A stretch of DNA of 64,000 nt from Paludisphaera rhizosphaerae (GCF_011065895.1 NZ_JAALCR010000005.1:186001-250000), one strand, 5' to 3'. Shown: positions 8,903 through 17,783, counted from the first letter of the stretch. Notes: a model not told the origin generated them from the sequence alone. A program made the numbers and translations.

Positions 8903-10183
8903 TCAAACCCGCTCCAGGACCAGGCTGGCGTTCTGGCCGCCGAAGCCGAAGCTGTTGGATATGGCGGTGCGGAGGGGCATCTCGCGGGCGGTGTTGGGGA
9001 CGTAGTCGAGGTCGCAGTCCGGGTCGGGGGTGGCCAGGTTGATCGTGGGCGGGACGACCCCGCGCTCCAGGGCCATCGCGGTCGCAGCGGCCTCGACGGC
9101 GCCCGACGCTCCGATCAGGTGGCCGATCATCGACTTCTGGCTGCTCATCGGGATCGACGGCGCCCGGTGGCCGAAGACCCGCTTGACCGCCACGGTCTCC
9201 ATCAGGTCGTTCAGCCGGGTGCTCGTGCCGTGAGCGTTGATGTAGTCGACCTCGCTGGCGTCGAGCCGCGCTTCGCGGAGCGCCGAGGACATCGACAGAG
9301 CCGCGCCCTTGCCTTCAGGCTCGGGCCGAGTGATGCCGAAGGCGTCGAACGAGGAGCCGTAGCCGGTGATCTCAGCGTAGATCCTCGCCCCGCGACGCTT
9401 CGCCCGACGGTAGCTCTCCAGGAAGAGGACGGCCGAGCCCTCGCCCAGCACGAAGCCGTCGCGGTCGGCGTCGAACGGACGCGAGACCTCGATCGGCGGC
9501 CGGACCGACGTGCTGACGGCCTTCATCGCCGAGTAGGCCACGAGGAGCTGCGGGTCGAGCCGGCTGTCGCAACCGCCGGCGAGCATCACGTCGGCGTCGC
9601 CGCGAGAGATCAGCCGGAAGGCGTCGCCCACGGCCTGGGTGCCGGCGGCGCAGGCGGTGACGATCGTGTTGTTCGGCCCCATCGCGTGATGGAGGATCGA
9701 AATGTGGGCGGCCGCCATATTGGGCAGGTGCTGCAGCAGCCAGAGCGGGAAGATCGACTCCGACCGAGACTGCGCGAACCGGCCCATGTCGAACCGGCCG
9801 TCCTCGCCCAGGCCGTCGCGGATCGGCCCCACCAACTCGCCGACGTCCACGGGGGTGATCCCCGTCCCCATGCAGACGCCGAAGCGCGTGGGGTCGAGCT
9901 TGCCCGCGTCGATCCCCGAGTCCTCCACGGCCATCGCCGCCGCGCCCACGGCGAAGCGCATGGCCCGGCTCATCAGCTTGCCGTTCTTCTTGTGCGGGCC
10001 AAGATACGGCGAGACATCGAAGTTCTTGACCTCGCCGGCGATTTTGATCGGCAGTCCCGTTGTATCGAAACTCTCGATGTAGCCGACGCCCGAACGCCCC
10101 TCGGCGATCGCCTCGCCAAAGGCGCGACAGCCGATTCCGTTGGGCGCGACGATGCCGATTCCAGTGATCACCACGCGGTGCAT
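8903..10183 (-). CDS. fabF: Beta-ketoacyl-ACP synthase II
   Basis: 426 aa from ATG 10183 (MHRVVITGIGIVAPNGIG, the canonical KAS start). The frame is open to 10408, but the extra codons do not resemble the family. The Cys-His-His triad is visible: Cys in VTACAAGTQA (about 178), His in NAHGTSTRLND and His in KSMIGHLIGASGAVE. It elongates acyl-ACP with malonyl-ACP in fatty acid synthesis (cytoplasm). No acyl-carrier protein or other fab genes adjoin it, so a stand-alone or specialised KAS, for example for a polyketide-like or lipid product, is not excluded. Confidence 0.92.
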   Translation of the reverse strand: MHRVVITGIGIVAPNGIGCRAFGEAIAEGRSGVGYIESFDTTGLPIKIAGEVKNFDVSPYLGPHKKNGKLMSRAMRFAVGAAAMAVEDSGIDAGKLDPTRFGVCMGTGITPVDVGELVGPIRDGLGEDGRFDMGRFAQSRSESIFPLWLLQHLPNMAAAHISILHHAMGPNNTIVTACAAGTQAVGDAFRLISRGDADVMLAGGCDSRLDPQLLVAYSAMKAVSTSVRPPIEVSRPFDADRDGFVLGEGSAVLFLESYRRAKRRGARIYAEITGYGSSFDAFGITRPEPEGKGAALSMSSALREARLDASEVDYINAHGTSTRLNDLMETVAVKRVFGHRAPSIPMSSQKSMIGHLIGASGAVEAAATAMALERGVVPPTINLATPDPDCDLDYVPNTAREMPLRTAISNSFGFGGQNASLVLERV

Positions 10184-10781
10184 AGTCCCCACCCTCACCC
10201 GGTGCCCGACGAACTCGCAGTGTGGGATTCCCGCCCCGACCGTCCTGACTCCTTCATCCTCTTTTGCCGCGTCGAAACCCTTTTTCGCCGCGGCAGTCGC
10301 CGGCTCCAGCCGACCCTCCTGCCTTACACATACGACGCCGAACCCATCTACTGACGCGCCGACATCAAAAAAGACAACCGTCGAAACCAGAACCTCCGAC
10401 AGTCTCAACCCAATCCCAAACGATCGCCGTCGGCACGGCTTGCCTTGCTAGATCATCTTATCACGTCCGTCCAAGGCTTGCAAATCGCCTTAACAATCTA
10501 GGGAAAATGCGTGCGACTGGAGAATATACACCGAGAAATCGGTTCCAGGCGACATCCCCGGCGATTGCTTGGAGGGGAGAAGACCGAAACGGGACGACTT
10601 GCCGACGAACCCGTGGAACGACATAGTCGTCTTGAAGGGATCGACCATCGCCCGGGGTGCGGGACAGGCGATCGGGGCGGGCGTCGCGGCTCGGGTTCGA
10701 GTCGCCCCGCTTGCGACGGTCACGCGGCGGAGTGAGTGGTCGACGTCCTCTTTCTTTATTGTGAATGCGAAAGGTCTGAGA
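10184..10781. other. Divergent intergenic region fabF / aspartate aminotransferase
   Basis: 598 nt without a gene I accept. The middle (about 10440-10530) is AT-rich and holds the minus-strand promoter candidate listed separately. The flanking parts are GC-rich and open in several frames, but show no family match or ribosome binding site. Both neighbouring genes are transcribed outwards. Confidence 0.5.
10455..10483 (-). promoter_or_regulatory. Candidate fabF promoter
   Basis: Read on the minus strand: TTGCAA (10483-10478), a 17-bp spacer, then TAAGAT (10460-10455), both four of six matches to sigma-70 boxes. It lies in the AT-rich part of the divergent region and would give a leader of about 265 nt before the fabF ATG. 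Confidence 0.4.
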
Positions 10782-11975
10782 ATGCCTCTCTCTTTGGCGG
10801 AACGGGCGGGACTGATCGAGCCTTCGGCGACCCTGGCGATGGGCGCTGAGGCGCGGAAACTCAAGGCCCAGGGGATCGAGGTTCTGGACTTCGCCCTGGG
10901 CGAGCCCGACTTCGACACGCCGACCAACATCCAGGAGGCCGCCCTCCGCGCCATCCGCGACGGCAAGACCCACTACACTCCTCCCGCCGGCGTCCCCGAA
11001 CTGCGCGAGGCCGTCGCCAAGGTTTACACGGACCAGCACGGCGTGAAGACCGACCCGGCGCAGGTGGTTGTCTCCAATGGGGCCAAGCACGCCATCCACA
11101 ACGCCTTGATGGCCGTCTGCGGCCCTGGCGACGAGGTGGTGATTCCCTCGCCCTACTGGGTCAGCTATTCCGACCTGGTCAAGTTGACCGGCGCGAAGCC
11201 CGTCGTCGTCCAGGCCCCCGAATCGGCCGGATTCAAGATGACGCCGGAGCAGTTTCTCTCGGCCGTCACGCCTCGGACCAAGCTGTTGATGATCAACAGC
11301 CCGTCCAACCCGACCGGCGTGGTCTACGAACGTTCTGAGCTGGACGCCCTGGCGAAGGCCGTCCTCACGACGAACGTCGGCGTCCTCTCCGACGAGATCT
11401 ACGAGCAGCTCACCTACGGCGACGCCCAGCCGACCTGTTTCGCCAGCCTCCATCCCGACCTCCCGGCGCGGACGATCACGATCTCGGGGGTCAGCAAGAC
11501 GTACGCCATGACCGGCTGGCGGATCGGCTGGAGCGTCGCGCCGGCGGCCGTCTCCAAGTTCATCGCCGACCTTCAGAGCCAGGAGACCAGCAACCCCTGC
11601 TCCGTCAGCCAGTACGCCGCTCTGGAGGCGATCACCGGCCCGCAGGACTCAGTCCGCGAGATGAAGGCCCAGTTCACCCGACGCCGCGAGTACGTCCTGA
11701 GCCGGGTCGAGAAGCTCCCAGGCGTCTCGTGCCTGCCGCCGGGGGGCGCCTTCTATGCGTTCATGAACGTGGCCTCGCATTTCGGCCGCACGCTTGGGGG
11801 CAAGAAGGTCGTCGACTCGACGTCGTTCTGCCTCGCCGCGCTGAGCCAGGCCAATGTGGCGCTCGTCATGGGCTCGGCCTTCGGTGCCGAGGGTTACGCT
11901 CGGATGTCGTTCGCGACCGACCTGGCGACCCTGGAGAAGGGGTTCGACGCCCTGGAACGCTTCCTCGCAAGTTGA
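10782..11975 (+). CDS. Pyridoxal-phosphate aspartate aminotransferase (class I/II)
   Basis: 397 aa from ATG 10782 (MPLSLAERAGLIEPSATLAM, typical of the Thermus-type AspAT I-gamma group), with AAAGG upstream; the frame is open to 10569. The NSPSNPTG string, the PLP-binding Lys near 239 in SGVSKTYAMTGWRIGW, and the C-terminal region with PPGGAFYAF are all present. It transfers the amino group between aspartate and 2-oxoglutarate; related enzymes also accept prephenate. Cytoplasmic, single gene. Substrate choice cannot be fixed by eye. Confidence 0.92.
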   Translation: MPLSLAERAGLIEPSATLAMGAEARKLKAQGIEVLDFALGEPDFDTPTNIQEAALRAIRDGKTHYTPPAGVPELREAVAKVYTDQHGVKTDPAQVVVSNGAKHAIHNALMAVCGPGDEVVIPSPYWVSYSDLVKLTGAKPVVVQAPESAGFKMTPEQFLSAVTPRTKLLMINSPSNPTGVVYERSELDALAKAVLTTNVGVLSDEIYEQLTYGDAQPTCFASLHPDLPARTITISGVSKTYAMTGWRIGWSVAPAAVSKFIADLQSQETSNPCSVSQYAALEAITGPQDSVREMKAQFTRRREYVLSRVEKLPGVSCLPPGGAFYAFMNVASHFGRTLGGKKVVDSTSFCLAALSQANVALVMGSAFGAEGYARMSFATDLATLEKGFDALERFLAS

Positions 11976-12192
11976 GCGAGCCGACGACCGATAGGGGATG
12001 AAGTGGAGGGTTGCGGAATCGCCGATCGAGTCGCCCCAAACTCCTGGATCGCCCTTGTACGGGGCGTTCGCCTGGGTTAAGGTGCGGCCCCCATCGCGAC
12101 TCCACCTCTTACGGAATTCTCCGCTTCGTTCCCCGAGGTCGTCCCGGTCGAGCGCTTGCGATCGGCCGGGCAGACGAGGAAAGTCGGGCTTC

Positions 12193-13518
12193 ATGAAGGC
12201 CAAGGCCGCATTCCGGATGCTGCTCGCGATCTCGGCCTGCCTGGCGGCCGCCGGCTGCCGGACGGCCGGCCCCGCGCCTTCCAAACGCACCGCCCCGCCC
12301 CCGTCCGATCCCGTGACCTCATTCCGGATCGACGATTTCGTCCGCGAGCACAACCTGAACGCCCGGCTCGTCAAGAACGTCAAGGCCCGGCCGTCGATCT
12401 ACCTGACCGCCGCCGATCCTAACGGCGGCGATCCGAAGTCCGCCGGACTCAGCGGCCGGCTGCTGGTCGTTCAGCCCTACGACTTCAAGCTCCTCGTCGA
12501 GAGCAAGATGACGACCGACCTGGCCGACATCGGCTCGAACGAGAAGGAGTTCTGGTTCTGGCTCAAGGACAACCCGGAAAAGCAGATCTTCCGCTGCGCC
12601 TACAGCGATCTGGGCAAGAGCGACCTGCCGGCGACCTTCCAGCCTGACTGGATCATGACGGCGATGGGCTTGAAGCCGATCACTCGAGACGAGGCGGCCT
12701 CGGCGCGGATCCTCCCCGGCGAGCGTCCGGGTACGACCCTGCTGAAGTTCCCCCCGTCCAGCGACCCGGCCTCGGCCTACCTCCGCGAGATGGTCGTCGA
12801 CGAGGCGTCCAACCGGCTGGTTGAGTACCGAGTTTACGACCGCGACGGCAAGACCCTGATCGGCCAGGCTCGGATCGGGAAATACCAGGAGCTGGAACTC
12901 AAGGATGAAGCCGCGGCCGGCTCCAACGCTCCGGCGTCGCCGGTCGCCTGCCACCTCCCCGACAGCTTCAGCCTGGACTGGAAGCGCGAGGGATTGAAGC
13001 TGGACATCACCATGAACGCCAGCCGGATGAATCCCGTGGCGGTCAACAGCCCTCCGTTCAACCCGACCGTCATGGCCTCGTTCGTCCCTCCCACGATCAG
13101 CGGCTATCAGGCGGTGGACATCGCCGAGATGGCCCGAACGCGTCCCCGAGGCGACGCCGGCGCGGGCCGCGACGGGGAAACGACGATCCGCGAGACGATC
13201 CCGCCGCCCGAACGGACTCCGTCGCGCCGACGCTCGCAGCCGGTCGACGCCGACGTGACCCTCGGCCCCCCGGTTGGGCTTGAGATCAAGGGGGCCCGGC
13301 TCCAGTCGCCCGACGCCGACCCGAACATCGAAACCGCCCCCCGATCCAACACCCGTCCGGCCTCGCGTCGCAACGCCCCGCGGACGGTCGCCCCGACGTC
13401 GAGCGGCTCCCTGCTCCTCCCCGTGCTGGAAGATCCAATCGGCGCCGTCACTCCGGGATCGACCTCTCGAACCGCCGGCGCGGCCGACCTGATCACCCCC
13501 CGCACCTACGAACGCTGA
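12193..13518 (+). CDS. Lipoprotein with LolA/DUF4292-like domain
   Basis: 441 aa from ATG 12193 (the frame opens at 11998, but this start begins the signal peptide). Signal and lipobox: MLLAISACLAAAGC. The central part (about 50-270) has LVKNVKARPSIYL, FWFWLKDNPEKQIFRCAY and an HLPDSFSLDW strand, reminiscent of the outer-membrane lipoprotein-sorting LolA/DUF4292 fold seen in planctomycetes. The C-terminal 130 residues are Pro/Arg/Thr-rich and probably disordered. A periplasmic carrier or envelope role is inferred; the family assignment is moderate. Confidence 0.6.
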   Translation: MKAKAAFRMLLAISACLAAAGCRTAGPAPSKRTAPPPSDPVTSFRIDDFVREHNLNARLVKNVKARPSIYLTAADPNGGDPKSAGLSGRLLVVQPYDFKLLVESKMTTDLADIGSNEKEFWFWLKDNPEKQIFRCAYSDLGKSDLPATFQPDWIMTAMGLKPITRDEAASARILPGERPGTTLLKFPPSSDPASAYLREMVVDEASNRLVEYRVYDRDGKTLIGQARIGKYQELELKDEAAAGSNAPASPVACHLPDSFSLDWKREGLKLDITMNASRMNPVAVNSPPFNPTVMASFVPPTISGYQAVDIAEMARTRPRGDAGAGRDGETTIRETIPPPERTPSRRRSQPVDADVTLGPPVGLEIKGARLQSPDADPNIETAPRSNTRPASRRNAPRTVAPTSSGSLLLPVLEDPIGAVTPGSTSRTAGAADLITPRTYER

Positions 13519-13710
13519 CGTCGGGAATCGGGTTCGTCTCGCCGTCGTCTGGCGGTCTCCTGTCAGCATCGTTCGCCGCGCGGTCTCGCTTGACCCGACC
13601 GACGATGTTTCGTCCGGGGGACGAGGCCAAGGCCGAAGGGGCGTTACAATGTCGTCGTCGCGACCGGCGCGACGTTTGGCACTCTCTCCCGTCCCGGAGC
13701 CGTCACGACC

Positions 13711-14253
13711 ATGTCACGCGCCCTCCTCGTGATCGACGTCCAGAACGAGTATTTCACCGGGAAGCTTCCCATTACCCACCCGGTCGGGCATCTGGAACGC
13801 ATCCTGAAGGTGATGGACGCGGCCGAGGGAAAGCTGCCCGTCGTCGTGATCCAGCATGAGATGGAGGCGGGGCCGATCTTCCGCAAGGGGACTTCGGAAT
13901 GGGAACTGCATCCCGAAGTCGCCGGCCGGTCGCATGACCTGCTGGTCGCCAAGACCCTCCCGGGAAGCTTCACGAACACCGAGTTGGAAGAATGGCTGAG
14001 ACGGAAGGGCGTCGACACCGTTACGATCGCCGGCTACATGACCCACATGTGTTGCGACACCACAGCCAGACAGGCCGCGCACCTGGGGTTCAAGTCGGAG
14101 TTCCTGAGCGACGCCACCGGGACGCTCGACCTGGAGAACGCGGCGGGGCGCGTCACAGCCGAGGAGTTGCAGCGTTCCATCCTTTGCGCGCAACAGCAGT
14201 TCCTGAGCGAGGTTCTCACCACGGAAGCATGGTTGGAACGACTGGAGGCGTAG
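13711..14253 (+). CDS. Isochorismatase-fold cysteine hydrolase
   Basis: 180 aa. Starts MSRALLVIDVQNEYF, with the catalytic Asp at residue 9. A Lys near 82 (LVAKTLPGSF) and the nucleophile Cys in TIAGYMTHMCCDTTARQA (about 115) complete the Asp-Lys-Cys triad of the family (nicotinamidase, isochorismatase and amide hydrolases). Length is normal. Cytoplasmic. The metal-binding Asp-x-His of true nicotinamidases is not evident, so a general amidohydrolase role is likelier. A GC-rich hairpin and the sigma promoter follow. Confidence 0.87.
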   Translation: MSRALLVIDVQNEYFTGKLPITHPVGHLERILKVMDAAEGKLPVVVIQHEMEAGPIFRKGTSEWELHPEVAGRSHDLLVAKTLPGSFTNTELEEWLRRKGVDTVTIAGYMTHMCCDTTARQAAHLGFKSEFLSDATGTLDLENAAGRVTAEELQRSILCAQQQFLSEVLTTEAWLERLEA

Positions 14254-14299
14254 CCGTCGGGACCGGCAAGGTCGTCGCCAAAACCCGCCAGTCGGCGGA

Positions 14300-14334
14300 T
14301 TGCCGACGGGGCCGGTTGTGGTACAATTGTACCA
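14300..14334 (+). promoter_or_regulatory. Promoter with palindromic operator before the ECF sigma gene
   Basis: TTGCCG at 14300-14305, a 16-bp spacer and TACAAT at 14322-14327. The -10 box lies inside a perfect 16-bp palindrome, 14319-14334 (half TGGTACAA), which is a good shape for a dimeric regulator's site. The gene starts at 14420. Which protein binds is unknown. Confidence 0.5.
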
Positions 14335-14419
14335 ATTCCCAACTCGGCTTTGACTTTGGGCGTGCGCCTCTGGTCTCACCCATCGAGGGCCTTCTTCTCC
14401 CTTCCGAGGAGGTCTCCCC

Positions 14420-14998
14420 GTGCCCCTGAGCGACCTTGACCGAAAGCTGATCGATCGGTGCCTGGGGAAGGAGCCAGGCGCCTGGAACGATTTCGTCGAT
14501 CGCTACCTCGGCCTGATCTACCACGTGATCCACCACGTCGCGCACTCGCGGAGCCGGCTGCTCACCGAGGCCGACACCGAGGACATCGCCGCCGAGGTGC
14601 TGCTGGCGGTCGTCGACGACGATTACGACGTCCTCCGCCGCTACAAGGGGCTCAGCTCCCTCCCCACCTACCTGACCGTCATCGCCCGCCGGATTTGCGT
14701 CCGCGAGATGATCCGTCGCCAGCGCGAGGCGGAACTCGGTCACGCCAATGCCCATCGCGAGACCGTCGGCGATCTCTCCGGCGAGGCCGAGGCCATCGCC
14801 ACCGCCGAGGAAGTGGAGCGGATCCTCGACGACCTCCCCGAGAAGGAGGCCGAGGTCGTCCGCCTGTACCACCTCAAGTACATGAACTACCGCCAGATCG
14901 GCAAGCAACTCGGCATCTCCGAGAACTCCGTCGGCCCGATCCTCGCCAAGGCCCGCAAGCGGATGCGCCGGGCGAACCAGTCCAACCGGGCGGGGTGA
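14420..14998 (+). CDS. ECF-type RNA polymerase sigma factor
   Basis: 192 aa. Region 2 (about 15-95) carries DTEDIAAEVLLAVVDDDYDVLRRYKG and the DNA-melting part TYLTVIARRICVREMIRRQ. Region 4 (about 125-185) has LPEKEAEVVRLYHLKYMNYRQIGKQLGISENSVG, a clear helix-turn-helix. It should direct RNA polymerase to a specific promoter set. No anti-sigma gene adjoins it. Its own promoter candidate overlaps a 16-bp palindrome. ATG 14420 (GTG start also possible) follows a GAGG. Confidence 0.88.
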   Translation: MPLSDLDRKLIDRCLGKEPGAWNDFVDRYLGLIYHVIHHVAHSRSRLLTEADTEDIAAEVLLAVVDDDYDVLRRYKGLSSLPTYLTVIARRICVREMIRRQREAELGHANAHRETVGDLSGEAEAIATAEEVERILDDLPEKEAEVVRLYHLKYMNYRQIGKQLGISENSVGPILAKARKRMRRANQSNRAG

Positions 14999-15025
14999 GC
15001 TATTTCCGTGGGGAGTAGGCTGCTG

Positions 15026-15044
15026 CTCCATTGACTCGATGGAG
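15026..15044 (+). promoter_or_regulatory. Inverted repeat covering the antitoxin ribosome binding site
   Basis: CTCCAT (15026-15031) and ATGGAG (15039-15044) pair around 7 nt; the right arm contains the start of the strong GGAGG before ATG 15053. It could be an operator or mask the ribosome binding site. The arms are short, so this is tentative. Confidence 0.3.
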
Positions 15045-15052
15045 GAACTTTC

Positions 15053-15286
15053 ATGGCTCTGGCCGTCGAGGAAATTCTGGCCGCCGCACTCGCCCTGTCG
15101 GACGTCGATCGCCCTGATCTAATCGAAGCTCTCCTTGATTCGGTCGATTCTTCAGACCAGCCATCCCTGGACGAATCCTGGCGAGAGGAAATTCAGCGGC
15201 GATCGGCGGAATTGGCAACAGGTGCCGTGAAGCCGGTTTCATGGACGGAAGTCAAACGGCGGGCTCGGGAGTCTTCGGGTGGGTGA
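15053..15286 (+). CDS. Addiction-module antitoxin (RelB-like, TIGR02574 type)
   Basis: 77 aa, ATG 15053 with GGAGGAA upstream. The sequence (MALAVEEILAAALALSDVDRPDLIEALLDS, then DESWREEIQRRSAELATG and SWTEVKRR) matches the putative addiction-module component family: a short helical protein that pairs with a RelE/ParE-type toxin encoded just downstream. Here the downstream toxin frame overlaps its end by 8 nt but is interrupted by a stop codon, so the antitoxin is now probably an orphan. Confidence 0.85.
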   Translation: MALAVEEILAAALALSDVDRPDLIEALLDSVDSSDQPSLDESWREEIQRRSAELATGAVKPVSWTEVKRRARESSGG

Positions 15287-15572
15287 GGTCTGGTTCCACC
15301 CGGAGGCCCAAGCCCAATACGAAGCCGCCTTCGCTTGATATCAAGGGCGGAGCAGCCAGGCGGCGGATCGCTTTGAGGTCGAGTTTGATCGCACGATCGA
15401 CCTCATCATCTCCAATCCCACATTGTTCCCCCTCTACGACGACCTGCATCGTCTCGCGATGGTCCGTCGATATCCTTTCAGCTTGGTCTATCAGGTTCTC
15501 CCCGATCGCATCTACTTCGTGGCCGTGGCTCATACGCGCCGACGACCGGGATACTGGCGGGGGAGGAGTTGA
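15279..15572 (+). pseudogene. RelE/ParE-type toxin disrupted by one nonsense codon
   Basis: From GTG 15279 the frame reads VGEVWFHPEAQAQYEAAFA, hits TGA at 15336-15338, and continues in the same frame with YQGRSSQAADRFEVEFDRTI, ...NPTLFPLYDDLHRLAMVRRYPFSLVYQV and ends ...RRPGYWRGRS at TGA 15570-15572. That is a full-length RelE-superfamily toxin (97 codons plus stop) with one internal stop. The family usually has Trp before YQ at this place, so TGG to TGA is the simplest explanation. The frame downstream is intact, so the event is recent or is a sequencing error. It overlaps the antitoxin by 8 nt, as in a normal operon. Confidence 0.85.
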
Positions 15573-15855
15573 GCATTGGGGCTGCATGCGAGAATGGCCT
15601 ACGAGGAATCGGCAAGCCATCTTAATCCGTTTAGTTCCTCGCCGGCCTTTTGATCCTGCCGTGGCCGCTGACGGCCTGGATTCGTGAGCGGTCCCGCCGG
15701 GCCGCGGCTGTTCGGAAGGCTTGACGCCCGTTTCACCGGCCACCCGCATTCCGCCCAAAGCACCAGGCCGTCCGCGGTCGATAACCCTACCCGGAGGACC
15801 GGCGCAGGGAGGTGCTGGGGACCAGGGCTGCGGCCCGACCGGGGAGCCGGGAAGC

Positions 15856-17325
15856 ATGGCGCGACGGGCCAGGCGGGCGATGGTTGCGGCGGCGATGATG
15901 GCCGTCGGCGGCTGCGCGACGGTGGCGACGTCCCCGGAGCGCGATCGCGAGCGAGCCCGCGCGGGGAGGCTGGCGGATACGAGCGTCAAGCGCACGTCGA
16001 GCCCCGCCGAGGCGACCACGGCGATCCCTTCGGGCTCGTCCACCCCCGTGCTCGACGCCTGGATCGTGCTCGCCCTGGAGAACAACCCGACGGTCCGTGC
16101 GGCGCGGTTCAACGTCCAGGCGCTGGAGCATCGGCTGCCGCAGGTGACGTCGCTGGACGACCCGGTGGCGTCGAACTCGATCTTCCCGATCCCGTCGGTC
16201 GCCCCTCAGTACACCTTGATGGGCTACATGCCGTACTCCGGACTGCTGGCCCAGCAGTTCCCCTGGTTCGGCACGTTGCGGCTCCGCGGCGCGGCGGCGG
16301 CCGAGGACGTGAAGGTCGCCCTCTTCGAGCTGGCCGCCGCTCAGCTGGATGTCGTCGCCGGGGTGAAGTCGGCCTACCACGACGTTCGGTTCAACGAGCG
16401 GGCGCTAACGCTCTTGCGCGAGAACCGCAAGCTCTCGGAAGACTTCCTCGAAGTGGCCAAGGTCCGCTACCAGACGGCCTCCGCGGCCCAGGCCGACGTG
16501 CTGCGGGCCGAGGTCGCCGTGGCGGACGTCGACCGTGAGATCGCGATCACCGCGTCGACGCTCCAGCAGGCCCGCAACGACGTCGCTCGGCTGCTGCACA
16601 TCGATCCGGGGACGAATTTGGAGTCCGGCGCCGACTCGCCTTCGCAGACGGTTCCGGCGGAGTTGGAACGTCTGGTGCAGATCGCCACGGCCAGCCGCCC
16701 CGAGCTTCACGGCCGACTCGCCGCCGTCGCCCGCGACGAGAGAGCCGTCGAACTGGCCCGCAAGAAGTTCTATCCGGACTTCACCCTGGGCGGGATCTAC
16801 CAGGACATGGAGCGCACCAACGCGGCCGTGTCGACCGCCATGGGGATGCCCAATATCGGCATGTTCGTGGGCTTCAACATCCCGATCTACCACAAGCGGA
16901 TCCAGGCCGGCGTCAACGAGGCGATCGCCCGCGCGGGGGCCGACGCCATGCTCTACGAGGCCGAGCGCGACCAGGCCCACCGCGAGGTCAAGGACGCCCT
17001 CGCCTCCGCCCGCGCCCAGCAGAACGTACTGGGCCTACTGCGTCGGGTGAACTTGCCGGCCTCGCAGAAGGTCTTCGACCTGACCCGCTCCGAATACCAG
17101 GCCGACAAGCCGGGTGTCGACTATCTGACCCTCCTTTCGGCCTGGCGTGAACGCCTGCAAGTGGAGTTGCAAGTCGCCCAGGTGGAGGCCGAACTCGGCA
17201 AGAGCCTGGCCCGTCTCGAACGCGCCGTGGGATGCCGCCTGAACGAAGAGCCGCCCGCGCCAGAGGCTCTGTCACCGGCTCCGCCGCCGTCGACGCCGGG
17301 GCCGTTCCAGGAGCCTCCTAAGTGA
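15856..17325 (+). CDS. TolC-family outer-membrane efflux lipoprotein
   Basis: 489 aa from ATG 15856 (frame open to 15721; this start gives a signal peptide with lipobox VGGC). Two OEP domains: LALENNPTVRAARFNVQALEHRL, QFPWFGTLRLRG, then DVLRAEVAVADVDREIA and the second repeat with FYPDFTLGGIYQ and FNIPIYHKRIQAGVNEA. The FPWFG string is reminiscent of the CusC/CzcC heavy-metal branch. It should form the outer-membrane tunnel of a tripartite pump, but no membrane-fusion or inner-membrane pump gene adjoins it. The stop overlaps the start of a Met-rich small protein (GTGA). Confidence 0.88.
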   Translation: MARRARRAMVAAAMMAVGGCATVATSPERDRERARAGRLADTSVKRTSSPAEATTAIPSGSSTPVLDAWIVLALENNPTVRAARFNVQALEHRLPQVTSLDDPVASNSIFPIPSVAPQYTLMGYMPYSGLLAQQFPWFGTLRLRGAAAAEDVKVALFELAAAQLDVVAGVKSAYHDVRFNERALTLLRENRKLSEDFLEVAKVRYQTASAAQADVLRAEVAVADVDREIAITASTLQQARNDVARLLHIDPGTNLESGADSPSQTVPAELERLVQIATASRPELHGRLAAVARDERAVELARKKFYPDFTLGGIYQDMERTNAAVSTAMGMPNIGMFVGFNIPIYHKRIQAGVNEAIARAGADAMLYEAERDQAHREVKDALASARAQQNVLGLLRRVNLPASQKVFDLTRSEYQADKPGVDYLTLLSAWRERLQVELQVAQVEAELGKSLARLERAVGCRLNEEPPAPEALSPAPPPSTPGPFQEPPK

Positions 17326-17783
17326 TCAAGGTTGTTTTCATGAAAGCAACTGATGGAATGTGGAATCGGGTGGCATCCGTCATTTTTGTCATGGCGATCG
17401 TCGTCGGATCGACTGTCGCGCGAGGCCAGGGGCTCGAAGGGGGCTATCTCCCCTCGGGCGGGGGGGCGTTCGTCCCGTTTCGATCCGGACCCGGCGGCGG
17501 CCTCGGCGTGATGCCTTCCGGACCGAGAGCCATGTCGCCGTCCTCGCCTGTCATGTCCACAATGCCCGGCGCGACCAGCCTCGGCGCCCCCGTCGGCCTC
17601 GGCTCGTTACGCCCTCTTGGAGTCTCGGGCATGACCCCGGTTGGGATGGGGGGGGGCCCCCTGATCAACCGCCCTGGCGCGACCATGCAACCGATGCCGC
17701 GCCCGCCCGTCGGCTCCTACCCCTTCCGCATCCCGCCAAACCTCCGCGGCGGAGCCTCGCAACGGCCGTCGATGGCGATGTGA
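17322..17783 (+). CDS. Small exported Met/Gly/Pro-rich protein
   Basis: 153 aa from GTG 17322 (4-nt overlap with the TolC stop) or 147 aa from ATG 17340. The hydrophobic stretch NRVASVIFVMAIVVGSTVA is a signal peptide; the mature part is Gly/Pro-rich with about a dozen methionines spread through it (VMPSG, PVMSTMPG, GMTPVGMGGG, ATMQPMPRP, PSMAM). No domain. Met-rich exported proteins can bind Cu(I) or Ag(I); with the TolC-type neighbour this is a fair but unproven idea. Confidence 0.65.
   Translation: MIKVVFMKATDGMWNRVASVIFVMAIVVGSTVARGQGLEGGYLPSGGGAFVPFRSGPGGGLGVMPSGPRAMSPSSPVMSTMPGATSLGAPVGLGSLRPLGVSGMTPVGMGGGPLINRPGATMQPMPRPPVGSYPFRIPPNLRGGASQRPSMAM

Noticed and set aside
15336-15338. In-frame TGA as selenocysteine in the toxin
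   Set aside because: The position corresponds to Trp in RelE-type relatives, no SECIS-like hairpin is seen after it, and RelE toxins have no selenoprotein members that I know of.
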